Below are positions 26,961 to 34,158 of a DNA stretch of 64,000 nt, piece after piece (within the stretch, counting starts at the first letter, position 1; every line of letters begins with the position of its first letter). The notes under the pieces were generated by a model that was given only the letters and a program-made list of their open reading frames with translations, searched no databases and was not told the DNA's origin. Source of the DNA: Paracoccaceae bacterium (GTDB lineage Bacteria; Pseudomonadota; Alphaproteobacteria; Rhodobacterales; Rhodobacteraceae); NCBI GenBank assembly GCA_016938875.1, contig JAFGTV010000001.1, positions 92,634-156,633 of the forward strand, in the 5' to 3' direction. The translations under genes were made by a program, and so were the position numbers.

Positions 26961-27506
26961 CTAGCCGTTCATCTTGGAGAGCTTTTGCTGCAACTCGGCC
27001 AGTTGCTTCTTGATCTCGTCCAGGTCGGTGGCGTCGTCCTGGCTGCCGGGGGTCGTGCTCGCCGGGGTCGGCCAGCCGCCGGTCATCGCCTTTAGAAACG
27101 CCTCTTGCTGGGCCTGCATCGCCTCGAAGCCGGGAACGGCGGCGATGGGGTTTATCTTGCCCATATTCTCGATCATCTTGGACTGGCCGTCGCGCAGCAT
27201 CTCGAAACTGGCGGCCAGGAACTGCGGCACGACGCTTTGGGTCGAGGTGGTATAGCTGCGCACCAGATCGGTCAGCACGTTGATCGGCAGGACGCTTTCG
27301 CCCTTGCTTTCGTGCTCGGCGATGATCTGCAACAGGTATTGCCGGGTCAGGTCGTCACCGCTTTTCAGGTCGATGATCTGGACTTCGCGGCCCTCGCGGA
27401 TCACCCGGGCGATATCCTCTAGCGTGACGTAATCGCTGGTCTCGGTGTTGTAGAGACGGCGGCTGGCATAGCGTTTGATCAGCAGCGGCTGTTTCGCGTC
27501 GGTCAC
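26961..27506 (-). CDS. phaR: Polyhydroxyalkanoate synthesis repressor PhaR
   Basis: 181 residues with the PHB/PHA accumulation DNA-binding domain at the N-terminus: LLIKRYASRRLYNTETSDYV and LEDIARVIREGREVQIIDL, followed by the PHB_acc region. PhaR binds PHB granules and DNA, releasing repression of phasin genes when granules form. Two consensus operators lie upstream of phaP nearby. The start is a GTG with GGGAGAG in front. The C-terminus is a glutamine-rich coiled coil (EIKKQLAELQQKLSKM). A terminator separates it from phaP, so it is probably transcribed on its own. Confidence 0.96.
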   Translation of the reverse strand: MTDAKQPLLIKRYASRRLYNTETSDYVTLEDIARVIREGREVQIIDLKSGDDLTRQYLLQIIAEHESKGESVLPINVLTDLVRSYTTSTQSVVPQFLAASFEMLRDGQSKMIENMGKINPIAAVPGFEAMQAQQEAFLKAMTGGWPTPASTTPGSQDDATDLDEIKKQLAELQQKLSKMNG

Positions 27507-27569
27507 GGGTGCCTCTCCCTAGATGGTGCTGCCATTTTCTGCAGCGCGACAAAGGTTACGCGCAGCCGC

Positions 27570-27605
27570 AGCAAAAAGAAAGGGCGGGCACAAGCGGCCC
27601 GCCCT
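27570..27605 (-). terminator. Terminator after phaP
   Basis: AGGGCGGGC (27581-27589) pairs with GCCCGCCCT (27597-27605). On the minus strand the stem is followed by TTCTTTTTGC, a normal rho-independent tail. Confidence 0.85.
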
Positions 27606-27614
27606 GGTAGGGGG

Positions 27615-27639
27615 CCACGACCCGGTAAAGGGGTCGTGG
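27615..27639 (-). other. Second stable hairpin in the phaP 3' untranslated region
   Basis: CCACGACCC (27615-27623) and GGGTCGTGG (27631-27639) form a 9-bp stem with a 7-base loop, just after the phaP stop and before the terminator. There is no T-tract, so it is not itself a terminator. It may protect the abundant phasin mRNA from 3' exonucleases; that is inference. Confidence 0.5.
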
Positions 27640-27658
27640 GCAATCGTGTCGCTGCTGC

Positions 27659-28108
27659 TTATTTCGCAGCGGCGGTCGCTTTCTTGGCGGCCTTGGTGGC
27701 CTCGGCGGTGGCTTTGGTCATCGCCGAGGTCGCATCCTCGGAGAAGTCCTTGCCAGCGGCCAGCATCAGTTCGACGGTTTCCATCTGAACCTTCTTGGCC
27801 ACTTCGGCAAAGGCGGCCATGTTCTCGGCGGCCATTTCCGCGGCGGTCGATGCGAAATCGGTCATCGCCTTGGTGTAATCGGTCGGCTCGTCCTTGACGG
27901 CGGTGATCGTGCTGGCCTTGGCCAGGGTGTCCTTGGTCCATTTGGCCGAGATTTCGGTCGATTTCTCGGCCGCCTCAAGCGCAACTTTGGACATCTTTTC
28001 GGCCATGGTGGCCTGGGTCTTGAACGCGTCCTGCATCGCCGTCGGGTCCATCGAGAAGGTGGACATCATGTCTTGCATCATCTTGGTGAAGTCTTGTGCG
28101 TCGGCCAT
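27659..28108 (-). CDS. phaP: Phasin (PHB granule surface protein)
   Basis: 149 residues, alanine- and lysine-rich and almost wholly helical (MADAQDFTKMMQDMMSTFSM; ending AEATKAAKKATAAAK), as expected for phasin family 2 proteins that coat PHB granules. ATG at 28108 has GGAGAG upstream. Its promoter contains one PhaR operator inside the spacer and another just upstream, so expression should rise when PhaR is drawn to granules. The gene is flanked by phaR and phaC in the standard order for this group. Confidence 0.93.
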   Translation of the reverse strand: MADAQDFTKMMQDMMSTFSMDPTAMQDAFKTQATMAEKMSKVALEAAEKSTEISAKWTKDTLAKASTITAVKDEPTDYTKAMTDFASTAAEMAAENMAAFAEVAKKVQMETVELMLAAGKDFSEDATSAMTKATAEATKAAKKATAAAK

Positions 28109-28165
28109 TTTATCTCTCCATGTTCCGGGCGGTTTTGGCCCGTTCGGTGTTCTATTCCTGAACAG

Positions 28166-28194
28166 AACATACATGCTGCACCGCAGCATTTCAA
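28166..28194 (-). promoter_or_regulatory. phaP promoter
   Basis: On the minus strand TTGAAA (28194-28189) and TATGTT (28171-28166) are separated by exactly 17 bases, ending about 58 bases before the phaP start. A PhaR operator fills the spacer. Confidence 0.65.
28176..28186. promoter_or_regulatory. PhaR operator, proximal
   Basis: CTGCACCGCAG matches the CTGC-N3-GCAG site known for PhaR in Paracoccus and Rhodobacter. It sits between the -35 and -10 of phaP, so bound PhaR would block RNA polymerase. Confidence 0.8.
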
Positions 28195-28204
28195 GATATT
28201 TGCG

Positions 28205-28215
28205 CTGCGGTGCAG
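28205..28215. promoter_or_regulatory. PhaR operator, distal
   Basis: CTGCGGTGCAG is a second perfect CTGC-N3-GCAG site, 29 bases from the proximal one and just upstream of the phaP -35. Confidence 0.78.
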
Positions 28216-28239
28216 CAAGAAACTTGCAACCTGCGGGAT

Positions 28240-30039
28240 TCAGGAGGCTTTGGCACCCTTTACATAGGTGCCCGGTGCGTCGCACAGGGCCGGATGGTCC
28301 GCCGTTCCGGGGGTCCGCGCGGGCACCTGCCGCCCCGAACGCCGACTCAGCCAGTCCCCCCAGCGCGGCCACCACGAGCCCTGGTGAAAGGTCGCGCCCT
28401 CGCGCCATTGCTCGGCGGTCAGATCCTTCAGCGGGGCGTCATTGGTGTAGTGGCCGTATTTCTTCTTGGCGGGCGGGTTCACGATGCCCGCGATATGACC
28501 CGACTGCGACAGGATAAAGGTCTTGGAACTGGCGCCCATCTGCCGGATGCCCTGATAGCTGGCGTTCCAGGCCGCGATATGGTCGGTCTCGCAGGCGATG
28601 GCGCAGACCGGCACCTTTACCTCGGCGATCTTGACCCGCTCGCCGCAAATTTCGAACCCGTCGCGGGCAAAGCGGTCCTCTTGGCACAGCCCGCGCAGGT
28701 ATTCCACGACCATGCGCGCCGGCAGGTTCGTGGAATCCGCGTTCCAGAACAGCAGATCGAACGCCGGCGGCGCCTCGCCCATCATGTAGCTGCGGATTGC
28801 GGGGCGATAGATCAGGTCATTCGAGCGCAGATAGGAAAACGTCCGCGACATGAAGAAACTGTCCAGATAGCCGGTCACCGCCACCTCGCGCACGATCCCG
28901 TCCACGAAATCGTTGTCCAGAAACACCCCGACCTCGCCCTGGTCGGAAAAATCCGTCAGCGTCGTAAAGAACGTCGCCGAGCGGACCGATTTGTCCCCGC
29001 GTTTCTTCATCAGCGCCAGGGTCAGCGCCAGGGTCGTGCCCGCGATGCAATAGCCCACCACGTTGACCTTTGGCTGGGCGGTGATCGCTTTGACCTGCTC
29101 GATCACGCGCAGATAGCCGTCCTCGACATAGGTATCCATTCCGACATCGGCATAAGAGGCATCGGGGTTCACCCAGGACACCACGAACAGCGTATAGCCC
29201 TGGTCCACGATCCACTTGATCAGCGAATTCCGCTCGGTCAGGTCGAGGATGTAGAACTTGTTGATCCAGGGCGGAAAAATGATCAGCGGCGTGGCATGCA
29301 CGGTTTCGGTGCTGGGGCTGTATTGGATCAGCTCCAGCAGGTGGTTGCGAAACACCACCTTGCCCGGGCTGGTGGCCAGGTTCTCGCCCACGGCAAAGGC
29401 GGATTTATCGACCAGCGACACCTGGATGTCGCCCTGGTTGGCCTCGATGTCGCGCACCAGGTTCTCCAACCCGTCGACCAGCGACTGGCCGTCGGTTTCG
29501 ACCGCGCGCGACAGCGCCTCGGGGTTGGTGCCCAGGAAGTTGGCCGGCGAGAACAGGTCGATGATCTGGCGGCTGAAATAATCCAGCCGCTTGGCGTCGC
29601 GCGGGTCCAGCCCCTCGATGCTGCGCACGGTGTTGGCGATGGCCTCGGCGCTCATCAGGTATTGCTGCTTGATGTAGTTGAAATAGGGATGGGTGCGCCA
29701 AAGCGGGTCGGCAAAGCGCGGATCGGGCGGGGTGTGGTCCTCGGGCGGTTCCAGCTTGCCCTTGGCCAGGGCCTCTTGCGCCTCGACGTAGTGCTTCAGC
29801 GCCTTGCCCCAGTAGGATACCTGTTGCTCGATCAACCGCGAGGGGTTGTGCATCACATCCGCCAGATAGGCGGACGTGGCTTTCATCAACAGATCCTGAC
29901 CCGGCCCTTGCAGGTTCGGGTCGATCTTTCGTTTGTTCGCCACCGCCGCGACCAGTCTCTCGGTCAGCCCCTCCAGCTTCACGAGATTCTCGTTCAACCG
30001 CTCCAGGTCGGTGCCGGGCGCGTCATCTTCAGTTGTCAC
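28240..30039 (-). CDS. phaC: Class I poly(R)-hydroxyalkanoate synthase
   Basis: PhaC polymerises (R)-3-hydroxybutyryl-CoA into PHB at the granule surface. The 599-residue protein has the lipase-like box GYCIAG with the nucleophilic Cys 331, the catalytic Asp in CETDHIAAW and the catalytic His in SQSGHIAGIVNPP. The length and conserved tryptophan region (FYILDLTERNSLIKW) are typical of class I. It starts with a GTG preceded by AAGGGGG. It is divergent from phaZ, with only 97 bases between them, and phaP lies downstream with the PhaR sites in the gap. Confidence 0.97.
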   Translation of the reverse strand: MTTEDDAPGTDLERLNENLVKLEGLTERLVAAVANKRKIDPNLQGPGQDLLMKATSAYLADVMHNPSRLIEQQVSYWGKALKHYVEAQEALAKGKLEPPEDHTPPDPRFADPLWRTHPYFNYIKQQYLMSAEAIANTVRSIEGLDPRDAKRLDYFSRQIIDLFSPANFLGTNPEALSRAVETDGQSLVDGLENLVRDIEANQGDIQVSLVDKSAFAVGENLATSPGKVVFRNHLLELIQYSPSTETVHATPLIIFPPWINKFYILDLTERNSLIKWIVDQGYTLFVVSWVNPDASYADVGMDTYVEDGYLRVIEQVKAITAQPKVNVVGYCIAGTTLALTLALMKKRGDKSVRSATFFTTLTDFSDQGEVGVFLDNDFVDGIVREVAVTGYLDSFFMSRTFSYLRSNDLIYRPAIRSYMMGEAPPAFDLLFWNADSTNLPARMVVEYLRGLCQEDRFARDGFEICGERVKIAEVKVPVCAIACETDHIAAWNASYQGIRQMGASSKTFILSQSGHIAGIVNPPAKKKYGHYTNDAPLKDLTAEQWREGATFHQGSWWPRWGDWLSRRSGRQVPARTPGTADHPALCDAPGTYVKGAKAS

Positions 30040-30136
30040 GGCGCGGTTTCCCCCTTACCTTCGCACGCGCAGCATCGCCGCCTCCCCGGCTCTGCTGACC
30101 CGCATCTCCGATATACTATCGGAAAAGGAGTGGCGA

Positions 30137-31402
30137 ATGAAATACATGGCAACCTATGACTGGATGGAAACGATGCGCACCACCAACCAATGGTTGGGCG
30201 CCTCGGCCAAGGCGATGGGATCCTACCCGTCGGTCAGCATGGTCCCGCACCCGTTCTTCAAGATGATCTCGGCCTGGGGAGAGGTGACCGAGCGCGCCTT
30301 TGGCCGCATGATCGCCAAGCCGGACTGGAACATCAACACCGTGGTCGGCGCCGATGGGCGCGACCATATCGTGTCGGTGGAAAAGATCGTCGAGCGGCCG
30401 TTCGGCGACCTGATCCAGTTCAAGGTGCACGGCCGCCCCGAGATGGCCCGCCGCGTGATGCTGGTCGCCCCCATGTCGGGCCATTACGCGACGCTCTTGC
30501 GCTCGACCGTGGCCAGCCTGTTGCCCGATTGCGAGGTGTTCATCACCGATTGGCACAACGCGCGCGACATTCCGGTGTCGCAGGGCAAGTTCGACGTCGA
30601 GGATTACACCCTCTACCTGGCCGATTTCATGAAGCAGATGGGCCCCGATACCCATGTGATCGCGGTCTGCCAGCCCGCGCCGCTGGCGCTGGCCGCCACC
30701 GCGCATCTGGCGGCAGAGGATCCCGCCGCCCAGCCCCGGTCCCTGACGCTGATCGGTGGGCCGATCGATCCCGATGCCGCGGCCACCGATGTGACCGATT
30801 TCGGGCGCCGGGTGACCATGGGTCAATTGGAAGAGCTGGCGATCCAGCGGGTCGGGTTCAAATATGCCGGTGTCGGGCGGATGGTCTATCCGGGCCTGTT
30901 GCAGCTGGCCTCTTTCATGTCGATGAATTCCGATCGCCATTCGCGGGCGTTCTCTGATCAGGTGCTGCGCACGGCCAAGGGAGAGGCCGCCGATCACGAC
31001 AAGCACAACCGGTTCTACGACGAATACCTGGCGGTGATGGACATGCCGGCGGAATTCTACCTGTCCACCGTCGAGCGGGTGTTCAAGAAGCGCGAGATCG
31101 CGCGCAATGTTTTCGAGGTGGCCGGACGGCGCGTCGATATCGGCGCGATTACCCAGGTCGCGGTCAAGACCGTCGAGGGGGCCAATGACGATATCTCGGC
31201 CCCGGGACAGTGCATCGCGGCGCTGGATCTGTGCACCGGCCTGCCCGATGAGAAAAAGGCCAGCCACCTGGAACCCGGCGCGGGCCATTACGGCATCTTT
31301 GCCGGCAAGAGCTGGCGCACCAATATCCGGCCCCTGGTGCTGGACTTCATCGACGCCAATTCCGCAGCACCCAAACCCCACCCGCATCTGAAAACCGCCT
31401 GA
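30137..31402 (+). CDS. phaZ: Intracellular poly(3-hydroxybutyrate) depolymerase
   Basis: PhaZ mobilises stored PHB. The 421-residue protein has the family N-terminus MKYMATYDWMETMRTTNQWL, HNARDIPVSQGKFDVEDYTL and the nucleophile box VIAVCQPAPLAL, where Cys replaces the usual Ser. The C-terminal EPGAGHYGIFAGKSWR holds the likely catalytic His. AAGGAG precedes the ATG at 30137 by 7 bases. The gene is divergent from phaC, so synthesis and breakdown start from one short region; no PhaR consensus is seen there. Confidence 0.95.
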   Translation: MKYMATYDWMETMRTTNQWLGASAKAMGSYPSVSMVPHPFFKMISAWGEVTERAFGRMIAKPDWNINTVVGADGRDHIVSVEKIVERPFGDLIQFKVHGRPEMARRVMLVAPMSGHYATLLRSTVASLLPDCEVFITDWHNARDIPVSQGKFDVEDYTLYLADFMKQMGPDTHVIAVCQPAPLALAATAHLAAEDPAAQPRSLTLIGGPIDPDAAATDVTDFGRRVTMGQLEELAIQRVGFKYAGVGRMVYPGLLQLASFMSMNSDRHSRAFSDQVLRTAKGEAADHDKHNRFYDEYLAVMDMPAEFYLSTVERVFKKREIARNVFEVAGRRVDIGAITQVAVKTVEGANDDISAPGQCIAALDLCTGLPDEKKASHLEPGAGHYGIFAGKSWRTNIRPLVLDFIDANSAAPKPHPHLKTA

Positions 31403-31558
31403 GCGGGGGCGCGCTCGCCTGTGTCGCGTGGGTAGTCCTACCGAAAAGCAAAGGTCCGGATTTGTTCGATCCGTGCAAGTCCGGTGGACAGTGTTCTTTG
31501 TAACGGGCGCTTTCAGCCGGCCGATCCAGGCCAAATGTGCGAAATGTGCAAGCGGGGA

Positions 31559-32308
31559 CTAGGCGCCCAGCACCTCGCAAATCGCGGCTTCGATCAGGGT
31601 CAGGGCCGGCGCGTCTGAAAACCGGTGATCGGCGCCCTTGACCAGGGTCAGGCGCACATCCGGCCCCTCGATATGGTCGAGCAGGCGCAGCGCGACGGCG
31701 GTGTCGACATCCTCGTCCGCGGTGCCCTGCAACAGGCGCACCGGACAGGGCAGCGACAGCGGCGTGCGCAGCACCAGGTTGTCGCGGCCATCCTCGATCA
31801 GGCGGCGGGTGATCGTGTAGGGGCTGTCGGCATAGGCCGAGGGGATCTCGATCCGGCCCCGTTGCATGATCTCGGCGCGCTCTGCCTGGCTGAACCCGGC
31901 CCACATGCTGTCCTCGGTGAAATCGGGGGCGGCGGCGATGCCGACCAGCCCGGCCAACCGCTCGGGCATGGCGCGCGCCAACAACAGCGCGATCCAGCCG
32001 CCCATGGATGACCCCACCAATACCTGCGGCCCCTCGGTCAGCGCGTCGATCGCGGCCATGGCATCCGCGGCCCAGTCGCCAATGCACCCTTGGGCAAAGC
32101 GGCCGCCGCTTTGCCCGTGCCCCGAATAGTCGAACCGCAGAAAGGCCCGGCCCTGGGCGCGCGCCCATTGGTCCAGGTGCACCGCCTTGGTGCCCTGCAT
32201 GTCGGACATGAAACCGCCCAGGAACACCACCCCCGGACCGGTTCCGGGACTTTGGTGATAGGCCAGGCGGCGGCCCTGCGGGGTGTCGAGATGGGCGGGC
32301 GTGGTCAT
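31559..32308 (-). CDS. Alpha/beta hydrolase
   Basis: 249 residues with the nucleophile elbow GSSMGG (Ser 101), the FDYSGHGQSGG turn, an Asp in GTADEDVDTAVA and a catalytic His in KGADHRFSDA. Overall length and the YSGHGxS motif resemble ABHD10-like carboxylesterases; the substrate is unknown. GGAGGA lies 4-9 bases before the ATG at 32308. The frame is open 300 bases further upstream but that part is antisense to the start of the aminotransferase gene. It is divergent from that gene and convergent with phaZ. Confidence 0.87.
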   Translation of the reverse strand: MTTPAHLDTPQGRRLAYHQSPGTGPGVVFLGGFMSDMQGTKAVHLDQWARAQGRAFLRFDYSGHGQSGGRFAQGCIGDWAADAMAAIDALTEGPQVLVGSSMGGWIALLLARAMPERLAGLVGIAAAPDFTEDSMWAGFSQAERAEIMQRGRIEIPSAYADSPYTITRRLIEDGRDNLVLRTPLSLPCPVRLLQGTADEDVDTAVALRLLDHIEGPDVRLTLVKGADHRFSDAPALTLIEAAICEVLGA

Positions 32309-32406
32309 GTGATCCTCCGGTCTGGCGCGGGATGACCCTAGGCAGCGCCCGCCCGTGCCGCAAGCCACCCCTTGCCCAGCGCCGTGATTTGCGGTTTTGT
32401 CCGGCC

Positions 32407-33513
32407 ATGATCGGACCCCGTTACACCGCGCTCGTCCAGAGCCTGCCCGCCACCGTTCCCTTTGTCGGTCCCGAAACCCAGGAACGCAGTCGCGGCCGCC
32501 CATTTCGCGCCCGCCTTGGCGCGAACGAAAGCATTTTCGGCCCCTCGCCCCGGGCCGTGGCCGCGATGCAGCAGGCCGCCGCCGAGACTTGGAAATACGG
32601 CGACGCACAGAATCACGACCTGCGCCAGGCGCTGGCCGCCGATCTGGGCGTGGCCCCGCATCACGTGATGGTCGGCGAGGGGATCGACGGGCTGCTGGGC
32701 TACCTGGTTCGCATGCTGGTGGCGCCGGGCGATGCGGTCGTGACCTCCCAGGGGGCCTATCCGACCTTCAACTACCACGTGTCCGGCTTTGGCGGGGTGC
32801 TGCACAAGGTGCCCTATGCGGGGGACCACGAGGATCCCGAGGCGCTGATCGCCCGCGCGACCGAGGTCGGCGCCAAGCTGGTTTACCTGTCGAACCCCGA
32901 CAACCCGATGGGCAGTTGGCACCCCGCCGACCGCATCCAGGCAATGATCGACGCGGTGCCCGAGGGCACGCTGATGATCCTCGACGAGGCCTATATCGAG
33001 TTCGCCCCCGCGGGCACCGCCCCCCCCATCGACCCCGAGGATCCGCGGGTGATCCGCATGCGCACCTTCTCCAAGGCCCATGGCATGGCCGGCGCGCGGG
33101 TCGGCTATGCGGTGGGCGCGGCGCCGCTGATCGAGGGGTTCGACAAGGTGCGCAACCATTTCGGCATGTGCCGGATCAGCCAGGCGGGCGCGTTGGCCGC
33201 GCTGGGCGATCCCGACTGGCTGGCCTGGGTCAAGGGGCAGGTGGCCACCGCGCGCGACCGCATCGCCGGGATCGCCGGCGAGAACGGGCTGGTGGCGCTG
33301 CCCTCTGGCACCAATTTCGTGACGGTGGATTGCGGCGGGGATGGCGATTTCGCCCGCCGGGTGCTGGCCGAACTGACCGCGCGCGATGTGTTCGTGCGGA
33401 TGCCGGGGGTGGCGCCGCTGGATCGCTGCATCCGAATCTCGGCCGGGCCACGGGATCACCTGGACGTGTTGGCCGCCGAACTGCCCGGCGCGCTGGCCGC
33501 CGCGCGCGGATAG
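32407..33513 (+). CDS. HisC-like PLP-dependent aminotransferase
   Basis: 368 residues of fold type I class I/II. GEGIDGLLGYL and NPDNPMGSWHPADRI fit the cofactor region, LDEAYIEF has the PLP-pairing Asp, and the Schiff-base Lys is in RTFSKAHGMAGARVGYA. It resembles histidinol-phosphate aminotransferases but diverges in the substrate region, and there is no his gene beside it (hisN is 9 kb away), so hisC is not assigned. An aromatic or other amino-acid role is possible. The ATG at 32407 has no clear ribosome site. Confidence 0.85.
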   Translation: MIGPRYTALVQSLPATVPFVGPETQERSRGRPFRARLGANESIFGPSPRAVAAMQQAAAETWKYGDAQNHDLRQALAADLGVAPHHVMVGEGIDGLLGYLVRMLVAPGDAVVTSQGAYPTFNYHVSGFGGVLHKVPYAGDHEDPEALIARATEVGAKLVYLSNPDNPMGSWHPADRIQAMIDAVPEGTLMILDEAYIEFAPAGTAPPIDPEDPRVIRMRTFSKAHGMAGARVGYAVGAAPLIEGFDKVRNHFGMCRISQAGALAALGDPDWLAWVKGQVATARDRIAGIAGENGLVALPSGTNFVTVDCGGDGDFARRVLAELTARDVFVRMPGVAPLDRCIRISAGPRDHLDVLAAELPGALAAARG

Positions 33514-33636
33514 GGCGGGGCGCGCGCGCTCACATCCCCGTGATCGGGGCAGATCCCCCATCGCAAAACCTGCATGAAAAATGCATCTAACGGGTCAAGG
33601 GCGCCCTTGCCCTCACCGCAACATGCAGGATGCGCT

Positions 33637-34029
33637 ATGAAACAGACCCTCTTGATGGAAAAATACCCCGTCTTCGACCTGGACCTGCCGAAGTCGGAAA
33701 CCAGCTGTGCGACCGTCGATGACATCCTGGCCGTGCTCAAGGCCAAGATCGACGCCCACCCCAAGGTCGCCTATATCGCGTCTTTCGATCACTTCAGCCA
33801 CACCAAGGCCATCGAGGGCACCATCGCCGAGTCGATCAAGGACGCGCGTAACATCGTGTTCTGCTTCGGCGTGGCGCTGCCCAATGCCCATGTGCTGGCG
33901 GTGCGCCCCCGCTCGATCGGGGTGGCGGATCTTGGCGACCGGTTCCACATCACCTTCATGGAACCGCCGATGGAGCTTGCCACGAACGAGATGGAAGCCT
34001 GGTGCAAAGGCCTGGCCGACAAGGCCTGA
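33637..34029 (+). CDS. Conserved small cytosolic protein (DUF6858-like)
   Basis: 130 residues, no signal peptide or membrane segment. The sequence MKQTLLMEKYPVFDLDLPKS, KAKIDAHPKVAYIASFDHFS and NIVFCFGVALPNAHVLAVRP is the sort of small conserved protein I recall as DUF6858, but I cannot verify this. AGGA is 7 bases before the ATG at 33637. It stands alone between a same-strand aminotransferase gene and a convergent transporter gene; its function is unknown. Confidence 0.72.
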   Translation: MKQTLLMEKYPVFDLDLPKSETSCATVDDILAVLKAKIDAHPKVAYIASFDHFSHTKAIEGTIAESIKDARNIVFCFGVALPNAHVLAVRPRSIGVADLGDRFHITFMEPPMELATNEMEAWCKGLADKA

Positions 34030-34093
34030 TTTCCGGGCGCGTCTCCCCCGCCCGACCGGCCGGGCCGCCCCCATGCGCGGCGGCCCGAACGCC

Positions 34094-34118
34094 CCCTTCT
34101 TCTGGTCAAAAATATCCA
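34094..34118. repeat. Dispersed 25-bp repeat, copy 2
   Basis: Identical over 25 bases to 17966-17990 and in the same orientation. It again sits in a short gap between convergent genes (the DUF6858-like gene and the SLC13 carrier). Confidence 0.8.
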
Positions 34119-34158
34119 GATCCGACCGCGCCCCCGGCGCGGCGCGCGGATTTGTGCG

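Noticed and set aside
31454..31490. tRNA T-arm-like string near GTTCGATCC
   Set aside because: No acceptor stem, D-arm or anticodon arm can be drawn around it.
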